From positions 1 to 56,738 of the IMG/VR virus record IMGVR_UViG_3300048912_000094: a DNA stretch of 56,738 nt. One strand, 5' to 3'. Shown here one piece after another: positions 15,426 through 25,056 of this stretch. The position numbers and the translations under genes were made by a program. The stretch is from a virus. The notes beneath the pieces were generated by a model. The model searched no databases, was not told the origin of the DNA, and saw only the letters and a program-made list of their open reading frames with translations. Every line of letters begins with the position of its first letter. Within the stretch, counting starts at the first letter, position 1.

Positions 15426-18400
15426 GCTCGTCCATCGATGAGCGTATTGTTAAGATGAAATTCGACAATGCCGCCTTCGAACAGGGCATTGCTCGAACTC
15501 GTGATTCTCTTGGTCGGTTCACCAAGCAGCTCGAAATGAAGGACGCTACAAAAGGTCTTTCGGAAGTAGACGCTGCAGCCAAGAGGATGTCGCTCAAGAA
15601 CCTGGAATCGGCCGCTCAGGCAGTCGGCGACAAGTTCAAAGCGATGTCGGTTGTCGGTATCACAGCCTTGGCTAGTTTGACCCAGAGGGCGATGTCCGCT
15701 GGTTTGCAAATGGCCAAATCGCTGACATTTTCTCCGGTGATGGACGGTTTCCATGAGTATGAAACCAACCTGAATTCGGTCCAGACCATTCTGGCTAACA
15801 CCCAGGCTGCTGGTACAAACCTGAAGGACGTCAACGCAGCTCTCAACGAGCTCAACCATTATTCCGACCAGACCATCTACAACTTCTCCGAGATGGCGAA
15901 GAACATCGGTACCTTCACGGCTGCTGGTGTTGGTCTCAAGGAATCGACCGCGGCGATCAAGGGTATCGCCAACCTGGCCGCTCTGTCTGGCTCCAATTCG
16001 GAGCAGGCGTCTGGTGCAATGTATCAATTGTCCCAGGCCATTTCCGCAGGCAGAGTCTCGCTTGAAGACTGGAACTCGGTTGTTAACGCCGGTATGGGCG
16101 GTACCGTATTCCAGCGTGCTCTGGCACAGACAGCGGTCAAGATGGGCACCCTGAAGGATGGTGCAGTAAAGCTCAAGGGTGAGATGAAGAATGTCACCAT
16201 TGGCGGCAAGTCTTTCCGTGAGTCCATCACGGCTAAGCCTGGCCAGGAATCATGGCTGACTTCAAAGGTTCTGACCCAGACTCTGGCACAGTTCACCGGT
16301 GACCTCACCGATGCTCAGCTCAAGGCACAAGGCTTCAGCAAGTCTCAGATCAAGGCCATTCAGGATCAGGCCAAGATGGCTAAGGCCGCGGCTACCGAAG
16401 TCAAGACCCTTACACAGCTCTTCGGAACTCTGAAGGAATCCATCGGCTCCGGTTGGTCTCAGACCTTCCAGACCATATTTGGTGACTTCTCCGAAGCAAA
16501 GGGTCTGTTCACAGGGGTAAGTAACTCCCTCGGTAAGATCGTCAGCGACTCTTCCAATGCCCGAAACAAAATGCTTTCGGATTGGAAGAAGCTCGGCGGG
16601 CGAGACGCACTTATTTCTGGACTCGGTAACGCATTCAAGGCTCTCGGTTCGGTAATCAAGCCGATTCATGACGCCTTCCGTCAGATATTCCCTGCCACCA
16701 CAGGGAAACAACTTGCGGACATGACCAAGAACTTCCGGGACTTTACCGAGAAGCTCAAGATCGGAAGCGAAACTGCTGACAAGCTGAAGCGAACCTTTGC
16801 AGGCGTCTTTGCCGTATTCGGCATTGTGATTGATGTCGTAAAGGCTGTCGTTGGTGCTATCTTTGACTTTGCTGGTGCGGCTACCGAGGGTTCCGGCGGG
16901 ATTCTCAACTTCACCGCAAAGATTGGCGATTTTCTTGTAGCCCTCCGTAATTCCCTCAAGGAAGGGAATGCGTTTACCAGGATTTTCGCAGCGATCGGTA
17001 AGATCCTCCTCATTCCGATTACAGCATTCAAGACCCTGGCCAAGATCGTTTCGAACTTCTTCTCTCAGATGGGTCTCGGATCGGTCAATGCCGAGAAGTC
17101 AGTCACGGGATTTGCGGCCAAACTCTCCCCAATGGGGAAGCTCTTGGATGCCATATCTCAGGGCGGCGACAAGGTCATCGCCTTCATCAAGAAGTTTGGT
17201 GACGTTGATTTCGGATCTGTAGCCACCAAGATTGCGGACTTCTTCCGTGGTATCGGTGACTATATTTCTGAAGGCCTTTCGGGTATCGACAGCGGCAAGG
17301 TGTTCGCTGGAATCAATACGGGTCTCTTTGCGGCTCTGGTTCTCTTCATCAAGAACTTCGTGTCCAGCTTCGGGAATGCTGGTGGTCTCGGCGATATTGC
17401 TGAATCCATCACCGGTGTATTTGATGAGCTGACCGGAACCCTTTCCGCGATGCAGAGCACGTTGAAGGCCACTGTACTCCTCGAGATTGCAGCAGCTCTC
17501 GGCATCCTCACTATATCTGTGGTGGCGCTGTCAAAGATCAACGTTGAGAACCTCAGCAGGGCTCTCGGGGCTCTGACCGTCATGTTTACCCAGTTGTTCG
17601 GGGCTATGTTCCTGTTCAACAAGGTACTTGGCGGTGCCGGTATGGGCCAGATGATCAAGCTCGGTGCGGCGATGATTGTTATCGCTCTGGCCGTGGATCT
17701 TCTGGTTATTGCGGTGAAGCAGCTTGCGGATCTGGACTGGAACGGTCTCGCTAAGGGTCTTACTGGCGTTGTCGTTCTCCTCGGAGCCATGGCTGGTGCG
17801 GCTAAGCTCATGCCTTCCGGGACAGGTCTTATTTCCACAGGACTGGGCATGATTGCCCTTGCTGCGGCGATCAAGATTCTCGCCAGTGCGGTAACAGACC
17901 TTTCGGGACTTAGCTGGCAGGATATGGCAAAGGGTCTCGTCGGGGTTGGCGCACTTCTGGGTAGTCTTGTACTGTTCACGAAGTTTGCCGCGGTTGAGAA
18001 GATGGGTGTCACCCAGGGCGCGAGCCTTATTCTGCTTGCTGCGGGAATCAAGATTCTCGCTAGCGCCATGCAGGATTTCGCCAAGCTCTCTTGGGAAGAG
18101 ATAGCAAAGGGCGTTGTATCGATGGCGGGATCGCTCGCTATCATATCCGGTGCCCTCAAGCTCATCCCCGCTGATGCCATCGGCGGAGGTGCCGGGGTTG
18201 TACTGGTTGCAGCGTCAATGCTGCTAATCGGTAAATCACTCGAACAGCTTGGACTACTCGGCTGGGAGGAGATCGCTAAGGGTCTCACGGCCATGCTGGG
18301 TGCGCTCGGAATCATATCCGCGGCGTTGTTCATCATTCCGCCGGACGCAGTCGCTGGAGCCGCGGGCATCTTGCTTGTATCTCTGTCACTGGGCCTTATC

Positions 18401-20752
18401 GCCACTGCTCTTCAAACCATGGCCACCATGGGTTGGGAGGAGATCGGTAAGGCGGTAACAGTTCTAGTCACTTCTCTGGCTGCTATATCTGCAGCCATGA
18501 TCCTGATGACCGGAACGCTTCCGGGTGCGGCTGCACTTCTGGTAGTAACTGCAGCATTGAACCTTCTGGCACCGGTGCTTCTGACTTTCGGTCAGATGTC
18601 CTGGGAAGCCATAGCAAAGGGTCTCCTTACACTGGTCGGCGTATTTGCCGTTCTCGGTGTGGCGGGGCTTCTTCTGGCTCCAGTGGTCCCTGTATTGCTT
18701 GCTCTTGGTGCAGCTATCACGCTTCTTGGTGTGGGCGTACTGGCTGTCGGAGCTGGCGTTCTTCTGTTCGCGACTGCGCTCACAGCGTTGAGTGTGGCCG
18801 GTGCAGCAGGGGCTGCGGCATTGGTGGCTATCGTAACGGCAATGGTCGGTCTTCTCCCGATGGTGGCGAAGCAAATCGGCCTGGCGGTTATTTCGTTCGC
18901 TCAAACGATCTCCAAGGCCGGACCGGCGATCACTAAGGCGATCACTACCGTACTGCTGGCACTCATCAAGGCTATCGGGACGCTTACCCCGAAGATCGTG
19001 ACGACGCTTCTCCGGCTTCTTACGATGATGCTTCAGCAACTCGCCAACTATGTACCCAAGATGGTCGTAGCGGGCTTGAAGCTGATCACAGGTATCCTCA
19101 CTGGTATCGCCAATAATCTTCCAAAGGTTATTGCTGCTGCCGCTAAGGTTATCGTGGCATTCCTTGATGGGATCGGTAAGGCTCTGCCCAAGATCATCGA
19201 TTCTGGTGTAAAGCTCATCATCAGCTTTATCAATGGTGTGACGAAGGCGATCAACTCGCACTCGGCAGAGCTTGGTAAAGCCGGTGGAAGACTCGCTGTG
19301 GCCATGATCAAGGGTATGGCTAAGGGTATCGCCGCGGGTGTCGGCGAAGTTGTCAGTGCGGCTAAGCATCTCGCTGGGTCTGCAATTAGTGCAGCCAAGA
19401 GTGCGCTCCACATCAACTCTCCTTCTAAGGACTTCATCAAGATCGGTAACTCGGTCAACGAGGGTTTCCTTAAGGGTCTGAAGAGTGGAGACAAGGACAA
19501 GGTCGACAAGGCCTTCAAGGACCTTCGCGATCAGGTCAAGACTGCCATGACGGAATCCGCCAAGGACATCGAGACTCTGCAAGCGAAGCTCAAGAGGCTG
19601 ACCCACGCTCGTCACAAGGACAACGACGAGATCAAGAAGACCAAGGCCGCTCTTGCACAGGCAAAGAAGGAGCATGCCGCTGAGGCTGCTGCTTACGAGC
19701 TCGTGAACAAGAAGCTGAAGGCCAAGCACGCCATCCTCGATGCTCTGGCACAGAGGTATGACAAGGTCACTGATGCTCTGAAGGCCGCGCAGGACAAACT
19801 GGCCGACATCATCAAAACAAGAGATGATTTCAAGAAGCAGATCATCGATCAGTACGACAATCTTCCGGACATCACTCCGGAAACACACGTTGCTGAATAC
19901 GAAGCAGACCTGAAGACGCAGATTGAGAAGACTAAGCAGTTTGCGAATACTCTCCAGCGTCTGCGTGATCTGGGCCTGAACGATGAAGCGTATCGTCAGC
20001 TCCTTTCGAAGGGTACTGACGCACTTCCGTTCGCGAACGAACTCCTTGCCGGTGGTAAGGATGCGGTCAAGGAGATCAACAATCTCGACAGTCAGTTGGC
20101 TACGGCTGCCAAGTCTCTCGGGTCTCAGGCATCCAGCGAACTGTACGACGCCGCCGTTCACGCTGCAGAGGGACTCGTAAAGGGTCTCCAGAAGCAGCAG
20201 AAGGCTATCCAGAAGGAAATGGATGCCATAGCAGTCTCGATGGTCAAGGCTATCAAGAAGGCTCTTGGGATCAAGTCTCCTTCGCGGGTCTTCATGGAGA
20301 TCGGTAAGTTCTCGGCCAAGGGTCTCGCACAGGGGCTCAAGGATTCCACCGGAATCATCGAAACCTCTGCATCCAGCATGGGTATCGCAGCCACAGACTC
20401 GCTGAAGAAGTCTCTGAGCAACATGGCCGACATGGTGACAAGCAATATCGACGCCAAACCCGTAGTCACCCCTGTCCTGGACCTGTCCAGTGTCAAGAAG
20501 ACTGCTGGAGACGTCGGAAGACTTCTCGCCGGTAATACGATCTCGGTCGACTCTGCCTATTCCAAGGCAAAGGCTATTTCCGAGGCACGTATGTCGAACG
20601 TATCCGCCGAAAACCCCGGGGGAGAAATTCCGACAAAGTCGGTCACGTTCAACCAGTACAACAACTCTCCAAAGGCTCTCTCGCCCGCGGAAATCTACCG
20701 TCAGACGAACAACCAACTGTCCAAGGCGAAGGGAGCTCTGGCTGATCTGTGA
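15422..20752 (+). CDS. Tape measure protein
   Basis: This 1,776-aa protein sets tail length and is probably ejected ahead of DNA. The N-terminus is helical (SSSIDERIVKMKFDNAAFEQ), followed by typical tape measure segments (TLTQLFGTLKESIGSGWSQ). Hydrophobic membrane-like stretches follow, and six or seven repeats of about 57-59 residues centred on (S/G)WEEIAKGL between about 17.5 and 18.8 kb. Two short motifs, HINSPSKDFIKIGNSVNEGF and GIKSPSRVFMEIGKFSAKG, flank a coiled coil (about residues 1370-1500). I chose ATG 15422, which overlaps the upstream stop; an in-frame ATG at 15401 lies inside the upstream gene. The end overlaps the Dit gene (GTGA). Confidence 0.95.
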   Translation: MSSSIDERIVKMKFDNAAFEQGIARTRDSLGRFTKQLEMKDATKGLSEVDAAAKRMSLKNLESAAQAVGDKFKAMSVVGITALASLTQRAMSAGLQMAKSLTFSPVMDGFHEYETNLNSVQTILANTQAAGTNLKDVNAALNELNHYSDQTIYNFSEMAKNIGTFTAAGVGLKESTAAIKGIANLAALSGSNSEQASGAMYQLSQAISAGRVSLEDWNSVVNAGMGGTVFQRALAQTAVKMGTLKDGAVKLKGEMKNVTIGGKSFRESITAKPGQESWLTSKVLTQTLAQFTGDLTDAQLKAQGFSKSQIKAIQDQAKMAKAAATEVKTLTQLFGTLKESIGSGWSQTFQTIFGDFSEAKGLFTGVSNSLGKIVSDSSNARNKMLSDWKKLGGRDALISGLGNAFKALGSVIKPIHDAFRQIFPATTGKQLADMTKNFRDFTEKLKIGSETADKLKRTFAGVFAVFGIVIDVVKAVVGAIFDFAGAATEGSGGILNFTAKIGDFLVALRNSLKEGNAFTRIFAAIGKILLIPITAFKTLAKIVSNFFSQMGLGSVNAEKSVTGFAAKLSPMGKLLDAISQGGDKVIAFIKKFGDVDFGSVATKIADFFRGIGDYISEGLSGIDSGKVFAGINTGLFAALVLFIKNFVSSFGNAGGLGDIAESITGVFDELTGTLSAMQSTLKATVLLEIAAALGILTISVVALSKINVENLSRALGALTVMFTQLFGAMFLFNKVLGGAGMGQMIKLGAAMIVIALAVDLLVIAVKQLADLDWNGLAKGLTGVVVLLGAMAGAAKLMPSGTGLISTGLGMIALAAAIKILASAVTDLSGLSWQDMAKGLVGVGALLGSLVLFTKFAAVEKMGVTQGASLILLAAGIKILASAMQDFAKLSWEEIAKGVVSMAGSLAIISGALKLIPADAIGGGAGVVLVAASMLLIGKSLEQLGLLGWEEIAKGLTAMLGALGIISAALFIIPPDAVAGAAGILLVSLSLGLIATALQTMATMGWEEIGKAVTVLVTSLAAISAAMILMTGTLPGAAALLVVTAALNLLAPVLLTFGQMSWEAIAKGLLTLVGVFAVLGVAGLLLAPVVPVLLALGAAITLLGVGVLAVGAGVLLFATALTALSVAGAAGAAALVAIVTAMVGLLPMVAKQIGLAVISFAQTISKAGPAITKAITTVLLALIKAIGTLTPKIVTTLLRLLTMMLQQLANYVPKMVVAGLKLITGILTGIANNLPKVIAAAAKVIVAFLDGIGKALPKIIDSGVKLIISFINGVTKAINSHSAELGKAGGRLAVAMIKGMAKGIAAGVGEVVSAAKHLAGSAISAAKSALHINSPSKDFIKIGNSVNEGFLKGLKSGDKDKVDKAFKDLRDQVKTAMTESAKDIETLQAKLKRLTHARHKDNDEIKKTKAALAQAKKEHAAEAAAYELVNKKLKAKHAILDALAQRYDKVTDALKAAQDKLADIIKTRDDFKKQIIDQYDNLPDITPETHVAEYEADLKTQIEKTKQFANTLQRLRDLGLNDEAYRQLLSKGTDALPFANELLAGGKDAVKEINNLDSQLATAAKSLGSQASSELYDAAVHAAEGLVKGLQKQQKAIQKEMDAIAVSMVKAIKKALGIKSPSRVFMEIGKFSAKGLAQGLKDSTGIIETSASSMGIAATDSLKKSLSNMADMVTSNIDAKPVVTPVLDLSSVKKTAGDVGRLLAGNTISVDSAYSKAKAISEARMSNVSAENPGGEIPTKSVTFNQYNNSPKALSPAEIYRQTNNQLSKAKGALADL

Positions 20753-21567
20753 TCACCAAGGTTGAAGCCCGTACTCCTGACGGAGACGTTCTCGTCCTTT
20801 CTCTGGACGCTGAAGTTGGCGTACTCGTCCAGGAGATAAACGGACTAGATCCGGTAAAAGCGTCTATCACTTCTTCGAAGTACGCAACGTCCGATGGAGG
20901 CAGGCTCCAGAGTACGAGGCGAGACGCACGCAACATCACCATGAAGCTGGGTCTTGAGCCTGACTATGTCGTGGATTCTGTCCGCGAACTCAGGACCCGG
21001 CTTTACGGGTTTTTCATGCCGGAAGCTCAAGTCAGTTTGCGGTTTTACATGATCGATGGCCTGACTGTGGATATTCAGGCAACTGTGGAATCCTTCGATT
21101 CGCCGATGTTCACCAAGACACCGACAGTCGATATTTCACTGCTCTGTTTCGAGCCGGACTTCTTGGCTACCACCCCCACGGTAGTGTCCGGTAACACAGT
21201 CTCTGGTGCATCAGAAACGTTGCTCCAGTATCCTGGATCTTCGGAAACCGGGTTCGAATTCAAACTGAATCTGAACCGTTCACTGTCGGCATTCACGATC
21301 TACTGCAGGGCCCCAAACGGATCCATATCCACCTTCGACTTTGCCGCATCCTTGGTGTCCGGAGACGTGCTTACATTCAGCACCGTCGATGGCAACAAGA
21401 GCGTCATCCTCAGAAGATCGGGTGTTGATTCGTCTCTGCTGTACGCGATGTCGTCACAATCAAGCTGGCTCAAGCTGTTCCCCGGAGACAACCATATTCG
21501 GGTGTATGCAACTGGGGCTGCCATTCCCTATACGCTTACTTACACAGCCCGATATGGAGGTCTGTAA
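20749..21567 (+). CDS. Distal tail protein (Dit)
   Basis: A 272-aa protein directly after the tape measure. EVGVLVQEINGLDPVKASIT, LQSTRRDARNITMKLGL and VRELRTRLYGFFMPEAQVSL match the N-terminal ring domain of Sipho_tail/Dit proteins, and TKTPTVDISLLCFEPDFLAT the end of that domain. The C-terminal half is beta-rich. Dit forms the hub between tube and tip. GTG 20749 overlaps the tape measure stop, indicating translational coupling; its stop overlaps the next ATG (TAATG). Confidence 0.85.
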   Translation: MITKVEARTPDGDVLVLSLDAEVGVLVQEINGLDPVKASITSSKYATSDGGRLQSTRRDARNITMKLGLEPDYVVDSVRELRTRLYGFFMPEAQVSLRFYMIDGLTVDIQATVESFDSPMFTKTPTVDISLLCFEPDFLATTPTVVSGNTVSGASETLLQYPGSSETGFEFKLNLNRSLSAFTIYCRAPNGSISTFDFAASLVSGDVLTFSTVDGNKSVILRRSGVDSSLLYAMSSQSSWLKLFPGDNHIRVYATGAAIPYTLTYTARYGGL

Positions 21568-22739
21568 TGGAAGTGTTCATCCTCGACAGTCTCTACCGTC
21601 GACAAAGTGTGATCGACCGATACGAATCCCTTATTTGGACCGAAAGGTTCTCAAGCGTTGGGGATTTCCAGCTTGTCATAGCTTCGACCCTCGAGAACCG
21701 AAACAGGCTCAAGACCGGTGTGAGGCTGGGCATCCAGGAGTCTTATCGTGTCATGACGATAGAGACTGTCGAGGACTCGACAAACGACAATGGTGAAAGA
21801 GTTCTCGAAATCAAGGGAACCTCGCTCGAGGCCATTCTCGACAGTCGAGTTGCTCGTTCATCCACGGCGGATCTAACGACCACACCCAAGTGGGTCATAA
21901 CGGATACGCCTGTCAACATCGCGAAGAAGATCTTTCACGATGTGTGCGTCACAGGGGTAGTGGATGCCGCGGATGTAATCCCTCTCATCAACGAGACGAG
22001 TATATTCCCGGCTGACACCCTCCCTTCCCCTACCGACGTGGTTACTTACGAGATCGAGCCCAAAACGGTCTACGAGGCGATTGTCGGTATTTGTGAGCTG
22101 TATCTGATGGGGTTCCGTCTTATTCGGAACTTCGATACTGGTCAGCTCTACTTCAACGTCTACATGGGTAGTGATCGAACTACGCATCAGACGACTCTTC
22201 CCGCAGTCGTGTTCAGCCCCGGGATGAACAATCTCGAGAACACATCCGAGTTGTTCTCCACAGCCGCATACAAGAACGTGGCTTACGTCATGTCCCCGGT
22301 CGGCTTTCAGATTGTTTACGCATCTGGTGCTGACTCGAGTACAGCGGGATTCGATCGCCGTGTGTTGGTCGTAAAGGCTGACGATATTACAGACCCCACA
22401 CCGTCTGTGGCGACGGCTCAGATGATCCAGAGAGGCATGGAGGAACTGGCGAAATGCCGTCGGTACCAAGGCTTCGACGGAGAAGTCAGTCAGTACAGTC
22501 AGTACAAGTACGGCGTCGATTACAACCTTGGTGACTTGGTCGAGACACGCGGTTCTGAGGGTAACGGGAACGTCATGAAGGTCACGGAGCATATTTACGT
22601 GTCTGACGAGAATGGTGTTCGCTCTTATCCGACGCTGTCGGTTCTCGACTTCGTCACGCCGGGATCGTGGCTCTCTGTACCGATCAACAAGGTATGGACC
22701 GATTACGATTCCACCCAGTTCTGGGCCAACCAACCCTGA
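21567..22739 (+). CDS. Tail tip protein, ReqiPepy6 Gp37-like
   Basis: A 390-aa minor tail protein. The N-terminus (VFILDSLYRRQSVIDRYESL then IWTERFSSVGDFQLVI) and RVMTIETVEDSTNDNGERVL are typical of the Siphovirus ReqiPepy6 Gp37-like family, which occupies the baseplate-hub position after Dit. The C-terminal YKYGVDYNLGDLVETRGSEG and MKVTEHIYVSDENG are also shared with that family. It begins in TAATG overlap with Dit. It probably builds the tail tip or contacts the cell wall. Confidence 0.85.
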   Translation: MEVFILDSLYRRQSVIDRYESLIWTERFSSVGDFQLVIASTLENRNRLKTGVRLGIQESYRVMTIETVEDSTNDNGERVLEIKGTSLEAILDSRVARSSTADLTTTPKWVITDTPVNIAKKIFHDVCVTGVVDAADVIPLINETSIFPADTLPSPTDVVTYEIEPKTVYEAIVGICELYLMGFRLIRNFDTGQLYFNVYMGSDRTTHQTTLPAVVFSPGMNNLENTSELFSTAAYKNVAYVMSPVGFQIVYASGADSSTAGFDRRVLVVKADDITDPTPSVATAQMIQRGMEELAKCRRYQGFDGEVSQYSQYKYGVDYNLGDLVETRGSEGNGNVMKVTEHIYVSDENGVRSYPTLSVLDFVTPGSWLSVPINKVWTDYDSTQFWANQP

Positions 22740-22763
22740 TATTTGTAGCGAAGGAGGTTTGCC

Positions 22764-23003
22764 ATGCCTATTGGAGATGACGCATCAGCACAAGGTTATC
22801 CTCTCGTACCGGATACGGGGGAAGCCGGACGTGTTCGTTACGGCGGTCAGGAAATCAACCTCACTCGAGACTTCGTAGCTCGATTGAAGGTCTTGATCCC
22901 AGGCAGCAAGTCGGCTTACCGAGACGCTTCGGGCATATCCTCGGGCACTGCCGATCCCACCGGTGGTAACGACGGCGATATCTACTTCAAGATCCTGCCT
23001 TAG
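22764..23003 (+). CDS. Small tail-module protein
   Basis: A 79-aa protein: MPIGDDASAQGYPLVPDTGE, then VRYGGQEINLTRDFVARLK, ending SSGTADPTGGNDGDIYFKIL. The GTADPTGGxDGDIYFKIL ending is frequent in tail-tip and fibre-associated phage proteins. AAGGAGG precedes ATG 22764. Probably a tail-tip component; the exact role is unknown. Confidence 0.7.
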   Translation: MPIGDDASAQGYPLVPDTGEAGRVRYGGQEINLTRDFVARLKVLIPGSKSAYRDASGISSGTADPTGGNDGDIYFKILP

Positions 23004-23011
23004 GCGGTAAC

Positions 23012-24004
23012 GTGACGACAGTCTGGAGTAAAACCACTGGCTCTACTGGAAAGATGGAGATCCGGGACACCGGCGGAGACGTCGAGTTCTGGTTCAAAGC
23101 CGGATATTCCAGTGACTGGTACAACGGTCTTCAGTTCTCGTACACCGCCAACGGTAGTACGACGAACAAGACTATTGATTACCCTACGGGAGCCGATTGG
23201 TACAAGATCGGTGAACGTAACGTAACTGATTCCCAGACCGTCACGTTCAAGCTGATCACCGACACCGATATTTCGGGCATCGGTGGACCGACGACGTTCA
23301 GTCACGCGATTACTCGTGACACGGCTCCGGACGCGCCTAGTAAGCCCGCTCTGTCGGGCGTCACATCCAACTCTGTGGTCGTTAAGTTCACAGACGGAGA
23401 TAATGGCGGAGACGCTATTGACGCCCGACAGATCGCTTATGATGAAGACTCAAGCGTATCCGGGGCGACCATCGTCAGCTCTGACGGATCTACAACAATC
23501 AGTGGTCTCACCCCGGGAGTGACATATTACTTCTGGGCCAGAACGCATAACTCTAAGGGCTACAGTCCTTGGTCAGCGTCATCAAGTATCAAAACGCTCA
23601 AAGTTCCGGATGCACCGAGCACTCCACTTCTGTCGAGCATCACGGCCACGAGTGTAGATACATCGTTTACCGCGAATGGTAATGGTGGATCTGCAATCAC
23701 CGGTTTTCAGCTCGGTTACGGAACCAGTTCCACAACCCCTACGACCATCGTCAACGCCTCCTCTCCGCAGGTTATTTCAGGCCTTACACCCGGTACCAAT
23801 TACTACGTATTTGCACGGGCTAAGAGTGCTGTGGGGTACAGCGCATGGTCAGCGCCAGCTAGCTTCAGGACCGTTGCAGGAGCCTATATCCGTGTAGGTA
23901 CGGCGATGAAGCTTGCCGTTCCATACGTACGGGTAGGTGGCGTATGGAAGCGAGCCGAACCCTGGGTTCGTGACAGTACCGGAGTCTGGAAGAGGACCAT
24001 TTAG
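23012..24004 (+). CDS. Minor tail protein with two fibronectin type III domains
   Basis: A 330-aa tail-surface protein. After a beta-rich N-terminal domain (1-105) there are two Fn3 domains: PDAPSKPALSGVTSNSVVVK to SPWSASSSIKT, and PDAPSTPLLSSITATSVDTS to YSAWSAPASFRT. The last about 45 residues carry the short repeat YVRVGGVWKRAEPWVRD followed by GVWKRTI, which I recall from the C-termini of phage tail proteins. Fn3 domains on virions are thought to bind surface carbohydrate weakly. GTG 23012. Confidence 0.85.
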   Translation: MTTVWSKTTGSTGKMEIRDTGGDVEFWFKAGYSSDWYNGLQFSYTANGSTTNKTIDYPTGADWYKIGERNVTDSQTVTFKLITDTDISGIGGPTTFSHAITRDTAPDAPSKPALSGVTSNSVVVKFTDGDNGGDAIDARQIAYDEDSSVSGATIVSSDGSTTISGLTPGVTYYFWARTHNSKGYSPWSASSSIKTLKVPDAPSTPLLSSITATSVDTSFTANGNGGSAITGFQLGYGTSSTTPTTIVNASSPQVISGLTPGTNYYVFARAKSAVGYSAWSAPASFRTVAGAYIRVGTAMKLAVPYVRVGGVWKRAEPWVRDSTGVWKRTI

Positions 24005-24026
24005 TGCATAGGGGAGGAAAGTTCGT

Positions 24027-24428
24027 ATGTCAGACGTCTGGTTCAGGACTGTCGTGATCATCTTTGGCTCTGTGATGGGGTCGGGAGGATTCTGGGCATT
24101 CCTTCGTAGTAGAGACACCCGAGCCAATGCCCGTACCCGTCTGATGATGGGTATCGCTTATGACCGGATCACTACCTTGGGTATCCAGTATATTGAGCGC
24201 GGCTCGGTCACCAAGGACGAGTACGAAGACCTGTACCGTTATTTCTTTGAGCCGTACAAGGCTTTGGGAGGCAATGGCACGGCCGAACGCATCATGAACG
24301 ACGTTCGTAACCTCCCGTTCAGATCTCACAATCAGCATCCGGATATATTCCGCAACCGTGAAGAAGGATGGGTCAACCATGTCCGAGTCATCGCGCCACG
24401 CGAAGGTCAAGACACCCCTGTTGAATGA
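24027..24428 (+). CDS. Membrane protein of the lysis region
   Basis: A 133-aa protein with an N-terminal hydrophobic segment (about 5-24, WFRTVVIIFGSVMGSGGFWA) and a cytoplasmic-looking charged remainder. The segment IERGSVTKDEYEDLYRYFFE then RIMNDVRNLPFRSHN is a pattern I recall beside holins in Gram-positive siphophages. It overlaps the holin gene by 50 bases. A holin-like or holin-regulating role is inferred. ATG 24027 follows GGGGAGGAAAG. Confidence 0.65.
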   Translation: MSDVWFRTVVIIFGSVMGSGGFWAFLRSRDTRANARTRLMMGIAYDRITTLGIQYIERGSVTKDEYEDLYRYFFEPYKALGGNGTAERIMNDVRNLPFRSHNQHPDIFRNREEGWVNHVRVIAPREGQDTPVE

Positions 24429-24750
24429 CGCCTCCTATGCGGCGGTCAAGCATGGGGCAGCGCTCGTACTGCCTGCGCTCGGGGCTCTGTATTTTGCCCT
24501 GGCTCAGATCTGGCATCTTCCGAATCCCGAAGAGGTAATCGGAACGATCGCCGCGGTGAACACCTTCCTCGGTGTCGTACTCGGAGTGGCGACCAAGTCG
24601 TACAACAACAGCGACACCAAGTATGCCGGTGATGTGGCTTTCGAAGCCGTCGACGGCGATGAGACGACCAAGCGGATGGTGGCTCGTCTCAACACACACC
24701 CTCAGGTGATCGCGTCCATGAACGAGGCTCGATTCAGGGTGGTTGACTAA
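24379..24750 (+). CDS. Holin, r1t-type
   Basis: A 123-aa membrane protein with two hydrophobic segments: ALVLPALGALYFALAQIW (about 30-47) and IGTIAAVNTFLGVVLGVATK (about 56-76). The arrangement VLPALxxLYFALAxIWxLP then TFLGVxLGxxxxxYNxSD matches the phage r1t holin family. It would form the hole that releases the endolysin at 1.1-2.0 kb. I chose ATG 24379, preceded by AAGGATGG; a GTG at 24358 is in frame. It overlaps the upstream membrane gene. Confidence 0.8.
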   Translation: MSESSRHAKVKTPLLNDASYAAVKHGAALVLPALGALYFALAQIWHLPNPEEVIGTIAAVNTFLGVVLGVATKSYNNSDTKYAGDVAFEAVDGDETTKRMVARLNTHPQVIASMNEARFRVVD

Positions 24751-24752
24751 AT

Positions 24753-24992
24753 ATGCTCGGTAAGGATGAGATCGAGAGCCGTTTCGGATTCCACAAGGCA
24801 ACGATCGAAGGAGCGAATGCTACCGCTCCGATGCATGCCGGACTCCGGAATCGGTTCAAGCACTTCGCGAGTCTGCTCGACGATATTCTCGAGGATGGTC
24901 GAGAGAAATCCATAGCGATGACGTGTCTCGAAGAGGCTTCTATGTGGTCGCACAAGGCTGTAGCCAAGACCGCACCGGTGATCAAGGAATAA
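24753..24992 (+). CDS. Acb2-like protein (candidate cyclic-nucleotide sponge)
   Basis: A 79-aa helical protein: RFGFHKATIEGANATAPMHA, then RNRFKHFASLLDDILEDG and REKSIAMTCLEEASMWSHKAV. The order of an H-containing helix, an R-rich helix and a final P/D-GREKSxAxTxLEEAxMWxxKAxA helix is what I recall for the Acb2/Tad1 hairpin family. Acb2 of Pseudomonas phages binds cyclic di- and trinucleotides and blocks CBASS immunity. Assignment is by remembered motif, not by search. It starts three bases after the holin stop, so it may be expressed late unless another promoter serves it. Confidence 0.65.
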   Translation: MLGKDEIESRFGFHKATIEGANATAPMHAGLRNRFKHFASLLDDILEDGREKSIAMTCLEEASMWSHKAVAKTAPVIKE

Positions 24993-25007
24993 CACCAGTC
25001 ACAGGGG

Positions 25008-25050
25008 TCGCACGATTTACAGGCCCTATAATGAGACCCCTACGATTGGA
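25008..25050 (+). promoter_or_regulatory. Array promoter-leader block P1
   Basis: TCGCA (25008-25012), then TTTACA, TATAAT at 25027-25032 and the leader TGAGACCCCTACG plus ATTGGA ending six bases before ATG 25057. TTGGA is the ribosome site. No TTGACA-type -35 box is visible. First of eleven related blocks. Confidence 0.85.
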
Positions 25051-25056
25051 TGGATC

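Noticed and set aside
18464-20716. A 750-codon minus-strand frame
   Set aside because: It is the shadow of the tape measure gene; its composition is abnormal (Arg/His/Ser-rich) and it has no ribosome site context.
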